From Salvia splendens (Eukaryota; Streptophyta; Magnoliopsida; Lamiales; Lamiaceae): a DNA stretch of 64,000 bases. This document shows, in pieces, positions 34,082-44,091 of the stretch. How positions within the stretch are numbered: the first letter of the stretch is position 1; each line of letters begins with the position of its first letter. The notes under the pieces are model-generated. The model searched no databases. It was given only the letters and a program-made list of their open reading frames with translations, and was not told the origin of the DNA. The translations under genes and the position numbers were made by a program. Location of the stretch: the NCBI RefSeq assembly GCF_004379255.2, contig NC_056046.1, forward strand, positions 1,984,001 through 2,048,000, in the 5' to 3' direction.

Positions 34082-34092
34082 CATTTATAGAT
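34082..34092 (-). promoter_or_regulatory. TATA box of the truncated lectin
   Basis: TCTATAAAT on the minus strand, at the same distance from the UTR intron as in the other lectin copies. Upstream it has one copy of the 58-bp repeat that is present three times in units B and C. Confidence 0.6.
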
Positions 34093-34528
34093 AAAAGTTT
34101 AGGATGTGACGTTTCTACTATTTAGCGGTTTGGTTTAAACCTGTGTTTTAAGACATAATATTTGGTTGGATGGTTTTCCCATCATTAGAATTTAGATGCG
34201 TGCTCTCCTTGGATTACTTTCTCCCTAATTTTCATCTAATATTTTCTATCACAACCAATAAGTTTGTTAGTGACATAGTAATTACTTACTTGTACTACTA
34301 ATACTAGTGGTCTGTGTTGTGAATCCTCCCAATACTATTCTGAAATATATGTAGATTAACTAGAAGAAAAAATCATACTCCCAGTCTCAGTACTACTATC
34401 AAATATCAATGTACAAAATTGCTTGTTTTGTTTATTTGTATTCCTTCACTAAATTCTTATAGCCAAAAAAAGAGAGAAATAAACTATAAACCCTACAATT
34501 TCAGAAAATGGCAAAGAAGAACCAAAAA
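34093..34528. other. Spacer between lectin promoter and synthetase relic
   Basis: Non-coding DNA shared with units B and C. No other feature seen. Confidence 0.5.
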
Positions 34529-36472
34529 TCACAGATACTTGTTGCTTGTAATGTAGTCACCAACAGTCAAGAACACATGTTCCCCCAACACCACAGTCAC
34601 CGGAGGCAGATCTTCGATGCAACCGACCCTCGTCTTGCCCATCCCATGTTGGAATTCCGCTATGGTGATCCCTCATCAACAAGTAGGCCAGCAATCCCTG
34701 CACCTGCTTGGTGTTCCCATCGAACAATGCAGCGACACCGTCCAAGTTCAACACGAGCGCTGGCCTTGCTAGTGTGATCGCGAAGGACAGGTTCGATATC
34801 CCATGGTAGCTCTCTTCAGCATGGGGAGGAAGCAAAGAATGTGGCAGCAATGACGACCCGAGCGCCCCTCTGATGTAAGCATCCTGCGAATCAAGGATTT
34901 CCCGACAAGTTGTTTCGTCCTCGTCCAATGACCTGAAGAACACCTCCACCATGTCAGTGGGTTCTAGTGCACCTTTCTTCCGCAGCTTCTGGACCCGGTT
35001 CACAATCTCACGAGCAACTCCGGCTTCATACAGAGACTCGTCACTGCGCAAGTCCAACACCACCAAGACATCGCCATCTCCTTTAGCATCCACTTCCTCA
35101 GCCTTTGCATTAAACTCTCTAGTTATCTTGACATCACTGAGCTTTATAACATGTGTGTTGATAGTGAACTCTCCTGTTTCTTCAAACTTCAAGATATCGT
35201 CTGTTGACATCGCCTTCACTGCCTTCGCAACCTCCCCCATCGATTTCCCAAGCCTTCTCCCCAGCACCCCAAAATCAGGCTCTGCACGCAGCGTGGCGTA
35301 CTTGAGTGTGTCGTTACATGGCACCAAAGACTTCACGTTGAGCTCCTCGAGCACGTGTGAATGGAGCCATGGATTTACATGCTGTGAGAAGGACATAGTA
35401 AAGAGTCGAAAGGGCAACTCTGCAATCTTCTTCCCCAGTCCGACCTTTCAGCCTCTTCCGATTAAATCGAACATACGTATTTGTTAAGTCGTTAAGAAAC
35501 TCCACGAGACGAGGAACCATAGTGTAGAGCCTATAACCATCCATTTCTTCACGTACGAAATGTACTAAGCTCCGTGTAGCCGAATTGATCCACTGGTCCA
35601 GCACAATCGAGGAGTTCTGAAGGACGGAATGATTGAGTGGTGCAAACGGCGCAAGCCCCTCGACTTCAAGGCGTTTAGCATTCCGCACAAGGAACCTATA
35701 AGCATTATACCATGGTAGGAACACATCTTTGACCACACCATACACCCCTTCCTTCTTAAAACGCAGCGGCTCAGCACGAACAACTGGAGAGTTTATCATG
35801 TAGAGCGCAACGCATCAGCTCCATACTCATCGATCACTTCAGATGGCGGAGGATAGTTTTTCAGCCTCTTACTCATCTTCTTCCCATCCTCAGCCAGCAC
35901 AAGCCCATTACAAATGAGGTTTTTGAAAGCAGGCTTTCCGAAAAGTGCAGTCGAGAGAACCATGAGAGTGTAGAACCATCCACGAGTTTGATCTAGACCC
36001 TCGGCCACAAAATCTCCAGGAAAATTGTTCTCAAACAGTTCCACATTCTCAAATGGATAGTGCATATGAGCGTAAGGCATGGATCCGCTCTCAAACCAAC
36101 AATCGAATACATCCTCCACTCGTTTAAGAACACCACCACCCCGCTCCGAAGGGATAGTAATATGATCAATCTTATGACGATGCAAGTCAGTGACCTTCTC
36201 ACCAGAAAGTTTTTCCAGTTTCTCAATGGAATCCACCACAACAATCTCGTCACCGGCTTCATTGCTCCACACAGGAAGAGGAGTGCCCCAAAACCTACTC
36301 CAGCTGACTGCCCAGTCCCTAGCGTTCTCAAGCCAGTTGTGGAAACGTTTCTCCTTCACAAACTTTGGCACCCATTCAGTCTTTTCGGTATTCTCCAGCA
36401 ACAGCTGCTTAATCTTTTCCACGGCCAAGAACCAGCTTGGCACGGCTCTGTAGATGTGAGGAGAGTCTGATT

Positions 36473-36491
36473 TAGGGTTTAGGGTTTAGCT
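36473..36491. repeat. Short telomere-like repeat
   Basis: Slightly under three units of TTTAGGG within the synthetase relic, also in unit B at about 51690-51710. Too short to mean a telomere. Confidence 0.5.
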
Positions 36492-36813
36492 ATGTGTATA
36501 CCTTCCACTTTTCACTAGTCTCCCCTTCTCTTTTACAGCCTGAATGATGTCTTTATCTGTGTCTTTATCTTCCTTCTTCACTTTCTGGAACAATTCTACT
36601 TTTGTTCCAGAGAATTAATGGAATTCCATTTTAATGAAGGAAATTAGATTTATTCCGATTGGGGGAGTGACGCACAAGGGTTATGCGTCGTTATTATTGA
36701 ACGACGCACAACCCTTATGCGTCGTTGGGTAACGACGCACAAGGATTATGCGTCGTTAAAAGACGCATACGGGTTATGCGTCTTACCCTAATGACGCATA
36801 ACCCTTATGCGTC

Positions 36814-36874
36814 ACACTGGTAAGCATTCTCGCCTGTCACCTTGGTGACCAGGGTTCGATCCCCGGCAACGGCG
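36814..36874 (+). pseudogene. tRNA-Asp-derived sequence in left inverted repeat
   Basis: From an A-box-like CTGGTAAGC through an anticodon region CGCCTGTCAC (anticodon GTC) and a T-arm GGGTTCGATCCC to GGCAACGGCG, this follows plant tRNA-Asp(GTC) from about position 12 to the end. The 5' acceptor strand and part of the D arm are replaced by transposon sequence, and the anticodon stem is mismatched, so it cannot fold as a working tRNA. A usable B box remains. Confidence 0.75.
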
Positions 36875-37397
36875 TATTTTTTTAAGTGATTAGTATTTGA
36901 TAAAAATGAGTTATTCTAAACATTTGTTTTTGGCAAATAGATATTACTCTTATAAAAGAATTAATTAAAGAAGTTAAGAATAAATGCCCAATCTAATTGG
37001 TCCCCCAAAACGAATACATGTACATTGACAAATTAATTTATACTTCTATTATCTATGACCACTGTTTATTTTATTTTATATATTAAGTTTATTTTTGAAT
37101 ATCTTAAAAATTACTATTGTTTATGTCGTTAATGGTATAATAACATAAAAATCAAAACTTTATTCACTTATAGATTACGCTTATATAAAATACATGGCAT
37201 AATATTATATAATATTAATTAAATAATCCAAGTCTTTATGTTATAAGAAAATAAAATAATGCTTATTATAAAATAATTTCCAAAAGTTCTTGCTGCAATA
37301 TTGATTAATGAATGTTCTACCCACTATTATAATAAAATAAAATAATGCTTATTATAATAGCGGTGACTATACTCTAATAAACAATAGTAAAAATGAG

Positions 37398-37455
37398 TCA
37401 TTGCCAGGGATCGAACCTGGGTCACCCGGATGACAGGCGGGAATGCTTACCAGTG
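37398..37455 (-). pseudogene. tRNA-Asp-derived sequence in right inverted repeat
   Basis: Mirror copy of the left one on the minus strand: CTGGTAAGC, CCCGCCTGTCATCCGGG, AGGTTCGATCCCTGG. Its anticodon stem pairs better than the left copy, so the two arms have diverged since capture. Confidence 0.75.
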
Positions 37456-38861
37456 TGACGCATAAGGGTTATGCGTCATTAGGGTAAGACGCGTAACCCT
37501 TATGCGTCTTTTAACGACGCATAATCCTTGTGCGTCGTTACCCAACGACGCATAAGGGTTGTGCGTCGTTCAATAATAACGACGCATAACCCTTGTGCGT
37601 CACTCCCCCAATCGGAATAAATTTAATCTCCTTCATTAAAATGGAATTTCATTAATTCTCTAGAACAAAAGTAGAATTGTCTCGAAAGTGACAATTCTGG
37701 CCACGAAACTCAACAATTCTATCTGTGAAACATCCATCATCATCTACAGCCACAACCAGTTCTTTCCCCTTCTCCTTGCTGAATATGCCATTGTCAAGAC
37801 AGACAAGGTAATCATCTTCCCCAAACGCAGGAGCGCAGTGAACAATACCAGTACCGCTCACATAACTATCTGCCATGACTTTAAACGCAAAACCAGAGTG
37901 GTCCTTGAAGTAATCGAACAAAGGGACGCACTTCTTCCCCACGAGAGAAGCACCACTAAACTTATCCAAGATTTCATACGTATCGACATTCTTAGTTGCC
38001 ACACTCTTCTTAGCCTTTTCGATAGGAAGTTCTGATAATCTAGATTCAGCAACCACAAAGACTTTCCCGAAAGATTACTAGGCAGCGTCCACGGCGTCGT
38101 TGTCCACGCAACGAAGGAAGCACCATCAGCATCATTAACCACAGGAAAAGCCACCATTATTTCTGGATCAGAAACCTCCTTATAGTTTAAATTAGCTTCA
38201 AAATTAGATAAAGGAGTTTTACAACCTATACTATATGGTGTGACCTGCATAAAACAACATTTATCCAAAATCAGCAACAATTACACATCAATTTTGAATT
38301 TGAATACCAATAGAAACAGAGAAGTACCTTGAATCCTTTGTAAACAAGTCCTTTCTGATGCAACTGCGCAAATCCCCACCACACACTCTACATGTATTTC
38401 AAATCCATGGTTTTATAATCATTCTTAAAATCGATCCACCTTCCCATTCTCACCAAAGTCTTCTCCCATTCGACGACGTATCTCTGCACAATGCCGCGGT
38501 ACTCTTCATTGTAAATCGCGATTCCCTTCTCAATCACATCTTTTTTGCTCTTAATCCCCAATTTCTGATCGATTTCATGCTCGACGGGCAGCCCGTGGCA
38601 ATCCCAGCCGAATCTTCGGGTGACGTGATGCCCCGTCATCGACTGATAGCGCGTGACGATGTCCTTGATCGTTCCGGCGAGAATGTGGCCGTAGCGGGGG
38701 AGGCCGGTGGCGAAAGGCGGGCCGTCGTAGAAGATGTATTCCTTGCAATTTTTGGTGCGGTCAAGCTGGGTTTAAAAGGCGCTGATTTCTTCCCACCATG
38801 AGAGGATCTTCTCTTCCTGAGAGGGGAATGAGAAGTCCTTTCCCTCGCAGACGTCCTCCAT

Positions 38862-40030
38862 TGATACTCGATCGCCGTCTAGGGCTTTGGATTGGGGATT
38901 TAGTCACTCATAAAAATCAGTATTTAAAAAAAATGAAATTACAAATAAACTCACAAATATAAATTCTTATACTAAAAAAAAGAAAAAAGAAATGGACTCA
39001 AATTCGGCTCCTTGTACAATAATTCCACTAGGACAAAGACTCTATACTCATAAAAATCAGTATTTTGTACGGTCATAAACTGCAGCAAACGCAAAACTAC
39101 TTAATTTGTGTATTTTCTATAATTAAAAATCACGAAATAGGAAAGCGAATCAATCGCAGAGAATATTGAGGTATATTTTATAAACTACTGCAATAATTTT
39201 ATATAATTAATTCCTATATCTCTGGAATTCATAATAATAAAAACTTTGGATGTTTTAAAAGAACGAAAAGTGGGAGGGAGTCTAAACAAAATCAAATAAA
39301 ATAAATAAACTGTTGGGTGTAAATGAATTAATGAGGAAAAAATTTAAATCAATCAAATTCCAAGGCATTTCTTTTAATTATTTCAAAATTTCAAGTAATG
39401 AATTATAATCATGGAAATTGTGGTTATAAAGGTTGAAATAAAAGAACAATATTTTTTTATCGTATGAAAGATGCAATGAACGATTTCTTATAATTATTTC
39501 ATCAAATTCCAAAGCCAAAAATAATATTATTGGGAAATTACACATGCATGTAAAATATTTGGAAACATTATTTTATCTAAATATTTTATTCAAATACTTG
39601 AAATTCATCAAATATTTAAACAAAAATATTTCATCCAATGGACGCAACTGAAGTTGCCTATCCGATTCCAAAAGGCCCGGCCCATTAACATATTTTTCGG
39701 AAAGGTCCTCACCAATAAATGATCTTGAGCGCAGTGGGAAAACTTTTAAAAGAAAGGAAAAGGCCCACAAAAAAGCCCAACAAGTAAAAAAATTAAAATA
39801 GAGCTAAATAGATTGTGTTTCCTATTCATAAGGTTATGATGATTAGTTTCTTAATTATTCAACTTTAATCTCGTATGTTATGAGATTGTGTTTGTATTGG
39901 CTGATTAACTAGATTGTTCATAGTAGTGATCAAATCTATAATGTAAAGAGCGAAAATATATAAGAAGAGAGTGCACAATTCAATCACAATAAAACAGTAA
40001 ATCAAGCTCCCTATTCTTACACACGTGCTC
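38862..40030. other. AT-rich spacer (unit A)
   Basis: No gene recognised. The matching stretch in unit B is 52971-54154. Confidence 0.5.
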
Positions 40031-40140
40031 CTAAGTCTCGGCTTCAATCATCTGGCTCAGCTTCTCGTTCTCTTCCTTTAGCCTGTCAATGTCATCCTCT
40101 CTGATGAGCTCAGGCAACCACTCTGCTTGCTCTTGCTTTC
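40031..40140 (-). pseudogene. Coiled-coil C-terminal fragment
   Basis: The minus frame reads about 36 residues, RKQEQ...LPELI then IDRLKEENEKLSQMIEAE, ending in TAG at 40031. A charged helix of this type is more protein-like than its surroundings and is kept in unit B (54155-54264). I cannot name the parent gene, and it could be chance. Confidence 0.3.
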
Positions 40141-40164
40141 GTCACCAGATCCCCGCACTAAATG

Positions 40165-40894
40165 TTAATGATCAACATTATGTAATCGGACTTGAATCCA
40201 TGTGTTGCTCTGCAGCCAGAACCTCTCGTAGTAATCGGACTTTATCACGACGTGGCCGTCCTCCATCGGAAAAACCTCGTACCCGGAAGCCACTTCGTCC
40301 CGGTCGGAGGAATTGAAGCGGAAGTATCTTGTTAAGAACCTAAATTCCTAACGAACCGATAAAACGGAAAATAACCTGATAAAGAGAATCCGGCACCCGT
40401 GAGGGTCGGCGGGGATAAGGATCTGGGCGGCTGTGCGCGGGTTCCAACCCGTCGGGCAACGGCTACAGATCAGATATACGTTTCCTGCTGTGCGCGGAGA
40501 GATTCCGTCGAGCAGCAGTTAGCGTAAGGAATTAGGGATTCAAAGAATCACACATGGACTTGGCCAAAATAATATATTCATTGAATGATTAAAATGATAA
40601 CAAGCTCTCCTATTTATAATACTAGAATACTACTACCCTAACAACTTATTAAATAAGAAAACAAAGATATGGTGAAAAAAAAGATAACTAAATAATTGGG
40701 ATTTCCTAAGATATGGGATTCGTAACATATCTGTAGTATATGGGGAGGCCGGTGAGGAAGGTGAGTGTGTAGAGCTTTGAGGAAGCAACCATTGTAGACC
40801 GCCTGCGGCATACATAAGACTCTCCTTTATTCATGTTGATCGCGATCACGATGTTCACTTGCCATGTTTCTTCGACCTCTTTTGCCCCAAACAT
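40165..40894 (-). pseudogene. Amaranthin-like gene fragment split by a solo LTR (unit A)
   Basis: Joining across the LTR, the minus strand reads a partial agglutinin domain with DGHVVIKSDYYERFW, which parallels DGHVRLHSDYFGKFW of the full lectins. Upstream is the same TATAAAT box and a similar 5' UTR intron donor (40989), so this was once a lectin gene of the same group. The ATG that matches the lectins (40865) is followed by a frameshift, the frame stops soon after the first domain, and the LTR at 40330-40727 interrupts it. It is dead. Confidence 0.6.
40330..40727 (-). mobile_element. Solo LTR (type 4), 398 bp
   Basis: TGTTACG...TTAACA on the minus strand, flanked by TATCT on both sides (40325-40329 and 40728-40732). 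No internal region is left, the usual result of recombination between two LTRs. It has a TATAAATAGG box and two copies of the hairpin motif described in the findings (40431-40459, 40488-40515). Confidence 0.92.
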
Positions 40895-41063
40895 AACAAT
40901 GGAATACAATTATTTCAAATAATGTAGATTAGTAGATTACATAACATAACTATAAGACTTGAAAATAAAGGGTGGGGAAAGAAGATTACCTGAAGGATTG
41001 TAGTAAGTAGTAGTATCTTTCTTCGACTCTAGCTCGATGAGTTTTCTTCAAAAGAATCACCTC

Positions 41064-41074
41064 TATTTATAGAT
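41064..41074 (-). promoter_or_regulatory. TATA box of the broken lectin-like gene
   Basis: TCTATAAATAG on the minus strand, followed ~80 bases later by a splice donor GTAATC, the same arrangement as in the lectin genes. Confidence 0.5.
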
Positions 41075-41430
41075 AAAGTTTATGGCACTGCAACCAAATG
41101 AATTCGTTCCCATGCATTGTGTTTTTACTATAAAATCATGTATTCCAAAGACTATTTAATTATTTTCTATGAATTATTGGGAGCCCCTTGTCAATCCACC
41201 TCACGACGCCTAATCAACCTTAAAAAGACAAATGAAAAGAATAAGTTCCCACTAATTTAAAGGATGATATTTTATGGAGTCACGAGATCCAAGTTTATTA
41301 CTCCACATTACTACTACTTTTAATTACAAAACAGGTTTTCATTTTTCTATTATCTTGTAAAGCATCATCATTTTTTAATAGATTTACTTTTTTATACATT
41401 TTTATTTTTAACGTATTTATGATATCAAAT

Positions 41431-41834
41431 GCCTTTAATTTTTTCATGTAAAGTGTTTTTAATATTATTCTAATGTTATTTTGTTTTTATCATTTCTAAT
41501 TTATTTTGTTAAGCATTTTAATTCTTTTTATCTTTTGTATTTCTAATGTATATATTAAACAACTGAAACGTTGTTTAAATAAGTCAAAAGATGATTTCTC
41601 ATTATGCAATATTATAAATTTATGAATTTCTAGCCTTTAATTTTTTCATGTAAAGTGTTTTTAATATTATTCTAATGTTATTTTGTTTTTATCATTTCTA
41701 ATTTATTTTGTTAAGCATTTTAATTCTTTTTATCTTTTGTATTTCTAATGTATATATTAAACAACTGAAACGTTGTTTAAATAAGTCAAAAGATGATTTC
41801 TCATTATGCAATATTATAAATTTATGAATTTCTA
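41431..41834. repeat. 202-bp tandem duplication, two copies (unit A)
   Basis: 41431-41632 and 41633-41834 are direct copies beginning GCCTTTAATTTTTTCATG, and look identical. The same pair is in unit B at 55558-55961, so it predates the unit duplication. Confidence 0.95.
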
Positions 41835-43194
41835 TTTTCGACTATGGAAATTATTCAAATAAAAACACTGGAACGTAATTCGTTTTCATATACAATAGGG
41901 TTTTTTTTAACAAAATAATAAAAGATTTATTAAATTTTATAATTTCATATTAATATAATTATTTATCACACCCTGAAAAGCTTCCCCCCACTTATTACAG
42001 CCAAATAAATTCATTTCGTCCATGCATTGTGTTTGTTCTAAAGTTTACGTGGTTTTTTCTCTTAAAGAATGTTTAATTATTTTCAGCGAACTTACTACAG
42101 CCAAATAAATTCGTTTCCATGCATTGTGATTGTTCTAAAGTTTACGTGAATATTTAATTATTTTCATTGAATTATTAGAAGCATCTATTCAATCAACCTC
42201 ACGACACCTAAGCAACCTTAAAAAGATAAGTTCCCACTACCAAAGTATGAAAACATGGAATCTTCTGAGGATATGTGCATTTAAAATAATATAAAAATTA
42301 ATATTTCTTTTATTCTATAAAAATAAAAATATTTTTAATTTTGAAATGTCCTACAAAAATATCCCCTTCTATTTTTAGTAACTTCTTTCTCTCTAATAAA
42401 GCGGGCCTCATTATTATTCGCTACTAATAATACTATAATTACTTTTTCTTTCCATCACTCTCTTACCTTACCAATTGTACATTAATTCCGGTGTCATCCT
42501 AAATGTCCATATTTTTGTGGGACGAATGAAGTAATATATAAGGTAGTGATAAAATGCAAACTCTAAATAACCGTTAGAAAAATGTCAACAGATGACAACA
42601 GATGCGCAATGTTTGTAGAATTGTCATAACTTTTTCTACAGAACACCGATTGAGACATTGAAGATACCCAAGGGAAACCCTTTCAAAGATTAAGAGAATG
42701 ATTTGCATTAAGGAATGATTGGACTTCAAAATTTCAGCAAAATTGGCTCGAACTAAGGTTGTTGCAATTCCTGTAGGGTCCAGACTTCAATTTTGCTATT
42801 TTATGCCTTTTTCTAAGTCTTTCCTTGTAATATAGAAATATATGTAATTATGAATATAATATATATAATTGACATTCAAAACGAGGCAAATACATTTATT
42901 AAAAATATGCAAACCGTGTTTACTAGCTAGTCATTTTTTATTGAGCTAAGAACCGAACATTGAATTTTCTCTTTGTTTTATATTCATGTAGGTGGGTGTC
43001 AGGTCAATGTTTTGATTGTGCCATGGGACTAAGACTAACTATAGTTACTTAGAAAAGCAGTAGTGCAATTTTAAACGAGAAAAGAAAAGAGTAAAACTAG
43101 ATAATACTAATTTAAGCGCATTACTATGAATATGATAATAAAGTTAATTTCGCCAAAGTCTAAAGTGAGGAATCAATAGTCTAGAAAATAAATA

Positions 43195-43416
43195 TTCCCT
43201 CCATTCTGTAAAAATAAGCTAATTAGAGATGATGCTGTACAAATTAGTAAAGTAAGAGAGAATAAAAAAATACTCCATTAACATAATATAATGGATAATA
43301 GAACTTATAAATAATAAAGTAAAAGAGAAAAAGAATTTATTGTAATAAATGGATATAGATTATTTTGTAGGGAACGTAAAAAAAAGAAATTGTCTATTTA
43401 TATAAAATGGAGGGAG
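43195..43416. mobile_element. Degenerate Stowaway-like MITE (unit A)
   Basis: TA-flanked ends TTCCCTCCATTCTG and AAAATGGAGGGAG. Copied in unit B at about 57322-57543. Confidence 0.6.
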
Positions 43417-44091
43417 TAATAAATTATAAGCCCAGCTTGCCCAAGATTATTGTTGTGATGCCATGTGTGTGGTTTGCACACAAGAAATATATTTCCTATG
43501 TTTATAAAATAATAAGCATTGTGAAGCCCAACTTCATGTTTTATGTTATCCATTTTGTGGCTTGCCATAATCTCCTATCTCTGTATTCATGTGTGATGTT
43601 GTCTTGTTTAGATCTTGCTATCTTGTTGTCGTGTCGAGGATTGTCTGTGTTGAACTTAATTTATGGTTTTGTAAGTTTATTTGACTGTAACGAAGCCAAC
43701 TTAGTCGAATTCATGTCTGATTTATCTTGTATAGTTCGTGCAATCGTGCTTGCACAAAAAGGCCAACTTAGTTCACAATTTATGCACAATATACGCCGTC
43801 TAATGTGTTTTTTCAGTTGAAATCTGTCACTGTATTATTATTGCCTCAGTCCTTGCATCAGATTCGGTAAGTATTTAAGCCATGTTAGATTGTTGAGATT
43901 CTGACCTTGAAATTTAACCTTTTAGGCCGTTACTTGAAAAATGAAACAAGCAAAACTGGAAGAAGGAAGTGGGGTCGATCACTTTGCTCGCATCCCAGAG
44001 GAACTACTGATAGAAATCCATGGGTTCCATCCTAAAACCAATTGGTTATAAGAGGAGTGGCCCATGTGATTTATATACTAGTTTCAGTTTG

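Larger units (their letters stand above)
36579..37690. mobile_element. Mutator-like non-autonomous element with long inverted ends
   Basis: Present in unit A and absent at the same place in unit B (about 51805), which proves insertion. The inverted ends are ~290 bp each, nearly matched, with ACAATTCTACTTTTGTT near the tips, GGAATTCCATT, GGGAGTGACGCA, and arrays of palindromic ACGCATAA/TTATGCGT units as in the MULE at 11251. Both arms contain a tRNA-Asp-like segment. The centre is ~520 bp AT-rich without a gene. The exact target duplication is unclear because the flanking text is itself repeated (CTTCACTTTC). Confidence 0.8.
34529..38861 (-). pseudogene. Isoleucyl-tRNA synthetase relic (unit A)
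   Basis: Pieces of a cytosolic class I isoleucyl-tRNA synthetase in order: start MEDVCEGKDF at 38861, the HIGH-type [20 protein letters not shown], the editing part, KMSKR near 35875, the anticodon-binding part, and a tail with LGEHVF. Codon 30 is TAA (38772-38774). A one-base loss after YGADALR (about 35799) shifts the frame. About a hundred codons are missing between the CKSMAPFT and HVLEELNVK segments, and the last part is shifted. At least one intron remains (38245-38327), so this came from genomic DNA and not from a retrocopy. A ~1.1 kb transposon also splits it. The family charges tRNA-Ile; this copy cannot. Confidence 0.92.
41075..43940. other. Long AT-rich spacer (unit A)
   Basis: No gene. 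It includes a 202-bp tandem duplication (41431-41834), a degenerate Stowaway-like MITE (43195-43416), and from about 43560 the intron that precedes the F-box start codon. The 137-codon frame at 43407-43820 is intron sequence and is not called. Confidence 0.55.

Noticed and set aside
34951..35487. Long plus-strand frame with Ser/Thr-rich product over the synthetase relic
   Set aside because: Shadow of the minus-strand synthetase sequence.
36473..36491. Interstitial telomere repeat
   Set aside because: Fewer than three TTTAGGG units; easily chance or a repair footprint.
34529..38861. Functional isoleucyl-tRNA synthetase gene
   Set aside because: Early stop, frameshifts and a missing internal part in every copy seen.
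43407..43820. 137-codon plus-strand frame (also 57534-57947)
   Set aside because: Lies in the intron before the F-box start and begins in a MITE end; hydrophobic AT-driven composition.
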